The position numbers and the translations under genes were made by a program. From NCBI GenBank assembly GCA_907164885.2, contig OU015492.1, positions 45,846,893-45,910,892 of the forward strand: a stretch of 64,000 nt of DNA. The letters run 5' to 3'. Of the stretch, positions 57,700 through 64,000 are shown piece after piece; the stretch's first letter is position 1; each line of letters starts with the position of its first letter. Source of the stretch: Dolomedes plantarius. Taxonomy: Eukaryota; Arthropoda; Arachnida; Araneae; Dolomedidae. Below the pieces are notes generated by a model. The model searched no databases and was not told the origin of the DNA. It was given only the letters and a program-made list of their open reading frames with translations.

Positions 57700-58905
57700 T
57701 AAAAAAAACGAAATTCAGTCAGGGTTTTTATCAAAATAAAGCTCTTTTTAATGTTTAAGATTTTTCTCGCTTATTATTTTCTCCCGAGAATTTAATAATA
57801 TTTTTATATATTATAATTGCAAATCTGACATTTCTTTAGAATGAAATGCTCTTTTTATTAATTTAATTGGTTTTGATTATAAAAAAAGAGCAGTAAATGT
57901 CTAGCACTTCTGTTCGTCTCATCAATCTGTTCTTTTCACTGGACGTGATACAAAAACTTTGCTGCAAAAACGAAGAAAGGCACTTAAGACTTTATTCAGG
58001 TCATTTGTATTGGTCCTCGCCTCAATTTTCGTTAACGCTGCATAAAAAAGGACGGAAAACTAGTGGTTTGAATGAAGACGCTTTTTAGTAATTTAGTCTC
58101 AGCAAGTGTGATATCGAATTCGATTAATTCAATCAGCTTTGAAGCTTTCGAGGGGAAAAAAATTATACGACATTAGGAATTGAATGGTAAATGGTCCTAC
58201 TTTCAATTTTTCTCTAATTTCTTTCGATTCCCTCTAAGTACTTTTAAGGGAATAGTATAATCATTTTATAGGGCTACTTGAAAAAAAAATAGTGAATTGG
58301 ACATATCAGAAATACATTAAAAGTCGATAAATTTACAGCGAGAATGCTTGAGTAAGATTAGATTTTAGTCTGTTAATTAGATACTGTTTTGGAGCAAAAA
58401 CAGTGTTACTTGATTCATTTCTTTTTAATCAAATTATGTATAATTCTATGAATGTTATATGCTTTATTGGGATGTTATTTTAAAAGGCTTTGTAATAAGA
58501 TTAAAAGAGTCTGATACGCTTAGAGTTTTATATGGTAGGATTTTAGGCTAAATGGTTCATAAAGAAATTTTTCATTTAAACCTCCATTTTGTATAAAAAC
58601 TAATGCTGAATATTTTAAATGAAAACAAATAGACATAGCTTATTTTTAAAAATTTTATTTCTTCAGAATAAATAAAGACATAGAAATACTGCGACTCAGT
58701 TAAGGAGACAATACATAGTGTTCAAGCCATTTTCGATTTGTAATACCAATTTTTGTGGTAGTATCAAAATTACAATAACTTTTCTTTCTAATTCCATTTG
58801 AGTTTGGGTAGAAGACATAGCGGTGACATTAGATAAACAAACTGAGACCCCCCCCCCAAAAAAAAAATCAAAAAAAAATCAGGTAATCTCTTCTAAATGA
58901 AACTA
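57700..58905. other. No recognisable feature
   Basis: AT-rich. Poly-C followed by poly-A near 58850. Confidence 0.5.
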
Positions 58906-58906
58906 C

Positions 58907-58955
58907 CGCGGGTTATTAACGTAGGATTAATTATCGTTGCTTACCTCTTATGTAT
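58907..58955 (+). repeat. Short dispersed repeat next to (TA)n, copy 2
   Basis: Inverse match to 24086-24130; here again followed by tatgtata/(TA)n. Confidence 0.7.
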
Positions 58956-59015
58956 GTATATATGTACGTATGTGTTATGTATATACGTATGTATCTCTAT
59001 ATATATGTACATACG

Positions 59016-59141
<126 letters not shown>

Positions 59142-59312
59142 CAGTAGAATCTCGATCTATCGTTTTTCAAGGGACCGATTGAAATGAACGATAAATGCGG
59201 GAAAACGATAGATGCGGAAACATAACAAAGCAGTATGATCGTTGGGACTGGATAAAATGAACGACACATACGGAAAAACGATAGATCCGAAAACGATCGA
59301 TCGAGATTCCAC

Positions 59313-59314
<2 letters not shown>
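59142..59314. mobile_element. TA-targeting MITE, copy 1 (173 bp)
   Basis: The ends cagtagaatctcgatctatc and (reverse) cagtggaatctcgatcgatc match. It is built of repeated aaaacgat/gaacgata blocks. The same MITE lies inverted at 62953-63124. Both copies are embedded in (TA)n. The cagt start fits a pogo- or Tc1-type derivative. Confidence 0.85.

Positions 59315-59363
<49 letters not shown>
59315..59363. repeat. (TA)n microsatellite
   Basis: TA tract following the MITE. Confidence 0.95.
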
Positions 59364-59367
<4 letters not shown>

Positions 59368-59506
59368 TTTAACGCATTTTACTTTCCGGAGGACCGTTAT
59401 GGAGGAAGTAATCCTACGTTAAAACCCCTCCAACCCGTTACTTTCTCTTCACACTCTGTAAGTCTCCAAGCATCTATTCCTACCCACACGGATGGAAAGG
59501 ATAGAG

Positions 59507-60520
59507 CAGTGAGTCCCAACCGGTGTATCGGCGGCACTTTAGGGTGTCGTGAGATTGGCCAAGGGTGCCCCGAGATATTTTTCTTTTGGATAAACACAAA
59601 AATATTAACAGGGCCCACTTAAAATAAATATCAAGTTGAAATAATGACTCTCACGCATGACAGATTGTGTCACAAATCGATGCACTCGTTCTTGAGAATG
59701 AATTAGGTACCCTCAACGACCACATCTGTTAGGCTTGATATCAAAATGTTGTGCTCTAGGCATCACTCTTAAATCTCACATGAATAAAATCTAACTATTT
59801 TTCCATGTTTTTATTGACTCGTTTTCTTGTTTGTTTGTTTATTTGTGCGTTTGTCCAGTACAAATCTTGCAATCGATTTTTAACTAACTTCCCGAGTAGC
59901 TAGACATTTGAAACTTTTAGAATAGCTCAGAACACGATGACAATACATTCTTTTGATACTTTTAGTCATATTTAAACAGATTGAATTCATTTTCAGTTAA
60001 TTTTGTTTTGTAGACTGGTGCAGCCATCTATCGTCCGGGACGGAAACGAAAAGTTAAACTAAAGTTAACTTCCAATTAACTTCATTTTCTTTCAATTTGA
60101 TGGGATAATTCATCAAAATATTTTTAAAAAAGTATTTATTAATACATAGAATTGCCAAGTTTATATGATTCAACAGAAAATTTAAAAACATGGTATATAA
60201 AAAGTTTTTTTTACCTTGTAATTATTACCGATTTGCTTTGTAGTTCTTTAGTGTAATCTTATATATCCCGTGGCTATTTTTGAAACTGTATTAATATATC
60301 CTATTCTAGTGTTCGTTACTTATATCTTTCAATAAATGAATAAAATCAGCAATGGAGCAAGTACTTATTTGAACTTAAATTTAAAATTTTCCTGATATAT
60401 ATTCCCCTCTATTTTAATACTTAAAAAAATTGAAGAAACTAAAATTCTAACAAGGGTACCCCGAGTTTCTAATCTCAATCCCAGGGGTACCGCAAACACA
60501 AAAAAGGTGGGGAATCCCTG
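59507..60520. mobile_element. hAT-type non-autonomous element, 1,014 bp
   Basis: A perfect 8-bp duplication ggatagag at 59499-59506 and 60521-60528. Ends cagtgagtcccaacc and (reverse) cagggattccccacc. Subterminal gggtgcccc and gggtacccc blocks. No transposase. Typical of hAT derivatives with a CAGTGGTTCCCAACC-type end. Confidence 0.88.
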
Positions 60521-60621
60521 GGATAGAGAGTCACAGGCGGATGGTATAGCAACATTTAAGACTGCCTTTGCATATATAGATCTTTAAATTTACTTACTGA
60601 CCTTTCTTTTCTTAATAGCTA

Positions 60622-61961
60622 CAATACTGTGCAAATTAATTGGCACAAGCTTCATTTTCCCTAAAATTCGTCCTTTCCTAGGGCTTTCCTACCTGAAACC
60701 ACTTGGAACTGCATTTTGTTACGAAGGAAGGTTGACCTAGATTAGTCTAAACGGGTCTGACCACGTGATCATCACACGTAGAGCATTTTCGCGTCAGTTG
60801 CGTTTCAGCCGGTGTAAGAAGTGGTCGATTGTCTGAGTTTTCTGGTTCTCACGTGTATGAAAAAATGGATATCACTCCCAGGAAAAGGACTAGAATCGTT
60901 ACCCTTAGTTAGCATACCACTATGATTGTGAGGGATATTGCTGCAGCTGTTTGAGTTGGAAAATTCAGTGTTTCCAGGATTATTTATCAGCAAAATAAGT
61001 TTGGGACAGTTTCTCCCGAACTGAAGAGTAAATGTGGACGCAAACGTAAAATAACACCTCGGATAGAAAAATTTCTCACATGAAATAGTAAAATGCATCC
61101 TCGCAAGACAAGTACAGATCTTCAGAGATAATTATTGGCTACTGGTATGAGCGTTGATTCATCGACAGTACGACGAAAGCTTATTGAAGCAGAGAGACGG
61201 GCAAAAACATCAGTCCAAAAACATTTATAATCACATGCAATAAAGAGAAAACGTATGTATTGGGCCAGGAAATATCAATTCTGGACTGCAGAAGACTGTA
61301 AAAATGCTGCATTCAGCGACGAAACGCATTTTTTGTGCAAGGGTTTCGATCAACATATGTCAGGCGAAGCATTGGAGAACCCATCAGGGAACAACATCTT
61401 AATCAAACAGTTAAGTACCCTCAAAATCAGATGTATTGGGGGTTATTTTACATCTGGAGGACCTGACAGCTTAGTACCAGTTCAAAGAATGATAAACTCA
61501 AAAAAAATTTTTTTCAATACTAGAAGACAAAATTGTGTCTTTTATGCGAACTTTCGATGGCAGTGTTGGTGTGTTTCAAGAAGATCTTGCTCCATGCTAT
61601 AATTCTAAGCTAGTAATGATTTTTTTCAAGAAGAGAAATTAAGAATTTTGGATTGGCCTGGTGATTCTCCAGATGTAAATCCCATCGGAAATTTGTTGAG
61701 GAGCATTGTGAGGAGATGTGTGAGTAAGATGGACTGCTCAACCAAGGGAAAAATGATTGAGAATGTAATAAAAGTTTGGTTTTGTGATGACAACGTGAAA
61801 AATTTATGTTCTGAATTAGTGGAATCCATGCCAAAACGTGTACGGGATATCATTAAAGCTAGAGGAGGACATATTTCCTACTAGATTGCTATACCATATA
61901 TGTATGTAAACAACATATGTGAAAATTTTTGCGTTTGATCCAATTAATTTGCACAGTACTG
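60622..61961 (+). mobile_element. Tc1-like element, family 3, 1,340 bp
   Basis: TA at 60620-60621 and 61962-61963. Inverted ends caatactgtgcaaattaatt and (reverse) cagtactgtgcaaattaatt. Confidence 0.9.
60865..61884 (+). pseudogene. Tc1-like transposase, family 3, broken
   Basis: Starts MDITPRKRTRIVTLS and then a stop. Helix-turn-helix pieces IVRDIAAAV and VGKFSVSRIIYQQNKFG; KCGRKRKITPR is AT-hook-like. The core has FSDETHF (first Asp), VFQEDLAPCYNS and WPGDSPDVNPIGN, where the catalytic Glu (NPIEN) is Gly. It ends ESMPKRVRDIIKARGG. At least five stops and a frameshift near 61505. Inactive. Confidence 0.88.
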
Positions 61962-61963
61962 TA

Positions 61964-63155
<1,192 letters not shown>

Positions 63156-63157
<2 letters not shown>

Positions 63158-63487
63158 ACCATTGATTATGAAAGTGGTCTAAGTCATTGTACCGGTGTTT
63201 ACAAAAGTGGCGTAAGTCATATATTTTTCGCTTCGAGATATTTAAAAGTTTGAGTTTCAACAAAATGAAAAATATTTTTATACTATATAATAAAATATTT
63301 CAGAAAATATTTACGGTTCCATTTTTAAATTTTTGCAAAGACTGCTTCAGATTATGTTATTGTAAAAGAATACAATGTGAAAAGGCTAATAAACTCATTT
63401 TTTTAGATTCAGAACTTACAACACTTTGTAATAATTTGTAGCACTTTGTAATACACAATGACTTAGATAACTTTCATAATCAAGGGC
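63156..63487. mobile_element. 332-bp MITE with ~30-bp inverted ends
   Basis: The left ttgattatgaaagtggtcta and the right (reverse) ttgattatgaaagttatcta both continue agtcattgt. AT-rich interior. (TA)n lies on the left and (CA)n/(CT)n on the right. The 84-codon frame inside has no known homology. Confidence 0.75.
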
Positions 63488-63496
63488 ACACACGCA

Positions 63497-63500
63497 CATG

Positions 63501-63533
<33 letters not shown>

Positions 63534-63543
63534 ACACACACAT

Positions 63544-63578
<35 letters not shown>
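63497..63578. repeat. (CT)n(CA)n(TA)n compound microsatellite
   Basis: Three dinucleotide tracts in a row, ending at a Helitron 3' terminus. Confidence 0.95.
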
Positions 63579-64000
63579 CTAGCTGAAGTACCCGACGATG
63601 CCAGGGATTTTAAGAATGTTTGTTGTTAACCAAAATCAATTTAAAAATTAACACAGTATAAATAACATAAAAAATATATGTGAAATGTTATACACGTCTC
63701 AGAATTTCAGCCTTTCATCATTTTAATACTAAAATCTGAAAAGTAAAAATGTCAAATTCTCTAATGTTTGTTAACCAAAATTAATTTAAAACTAAGCACA
63801 GTATAAATAACATAGAAAAAAAACCTTGTGAAATCTATAAATATATAAATTTATAATAAACTCCTCAGAATTCAGCTAGAATTAGCCTTTCATCATTGGG
63901 GTAAAAAAAAGCTGCAATTACAGGTTCAGCAGAAATTTCCAATAGAACAATGATATGACTGCAGCGTTGCCTCTTAAAAAAATGAAGTGTTTGATTGAGG
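63579..64000 (-). mobile_element. Helitron 3' portion, family A, copy 2 (runs off window)
   Basis: On the minus strand it ends ccctggcatcgtcgggtact, tcag and CTAG (63582-63579). It matches 8575-9090 through aaacattctta, atttttaaattgattttggt and aattctgaggagtttattat. The 5' part lies beyond the window. Confidence 0.8.

Overview
The window is eukaryotic, AT-rich and, as far as I can see, made almost entirely of transposable elements and their debris. I found no host gene. The mix of families (I-like non-LTR element with RNase H, Tc1/mariner, pogo/Tigger, piggyBac, PIF/Harbinger, hAT, Helitrons, tRNA-derived SINEs, a Penelope-like reverse transcriptase fragment, and very many (TA)n tracts) fits an arthropod. 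I suspect a chelicerate such as a spider, but that is an impression from the families and not proven by the sequence.

Layout. 1-1.3 kb: AT-rich, no call. 1.3-8.15 kb: a full-length I/jockey-type retrotransposon with a 13-bp target duplication; ORF1 is open, while ORF2 is frameshifted, has lost catalytic residues, and is split by a 1.3-kb insertion with an 8-bp duplication. 8.2-9.1 kb: Helitron 3' end with a 25-bp hairpin. 9.1-12.4 kb: AT-rich, with one SINE. 12.4-17.8 kb: four copies of a ~340-bp AT-rich repeat, interrupted by a piggyBac element and an unclassified 1.5-kb insertion. 19.8-24.8 kb: hAT MITE, Tc1-like copy, pogo/Tigger copy and Harbinger-type MITEs. 26.1-27.7 kb: mariner carrying a SINE. 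28.2-33.4 kb: two convergently truncated PIF/Harbinger transposase ends in inverted orientation, plus a MADF-BESS fragment. 33.5-41.9 kb: a three-level nest (Helitron-like sequence, then a long-TIR element, then a young LTR retrotransposon with 1,633-bp LTRs and a non-coding interior, i.e. LARD-like). 41.9-43.8 kb: more Helitron ends. 45.3-49.0 kb: pogo fragments, one interrupted by a second copy of the 20.8-kb Tc1-like element. 49.2-53.8 kb: a Penelope-like RT fragment split inside its RYIDD motif by a Helitron that itself carries two different Tc1-like elements, one with Sleeping Beauty-like IR/DR ends. 54-64 kb: SINEs, MITEs, a hAT MITE with a perfect 8-bp duplication, a fourth Tc1-like element and a Helitron end running off the window.

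Nothing here works together as a pathway. The interest lies in the insertion history, which can be read base by base from target duplications and rejoined frames, and in the LARD-like element, the IR/DR Tc1 element, the hammerhead-like motif beside the RT fragment and several strong palindromes. All transposase and RT reading frames I could follow are broken, except ORF1 of the non-LTR element. All comparisons were made by eye.
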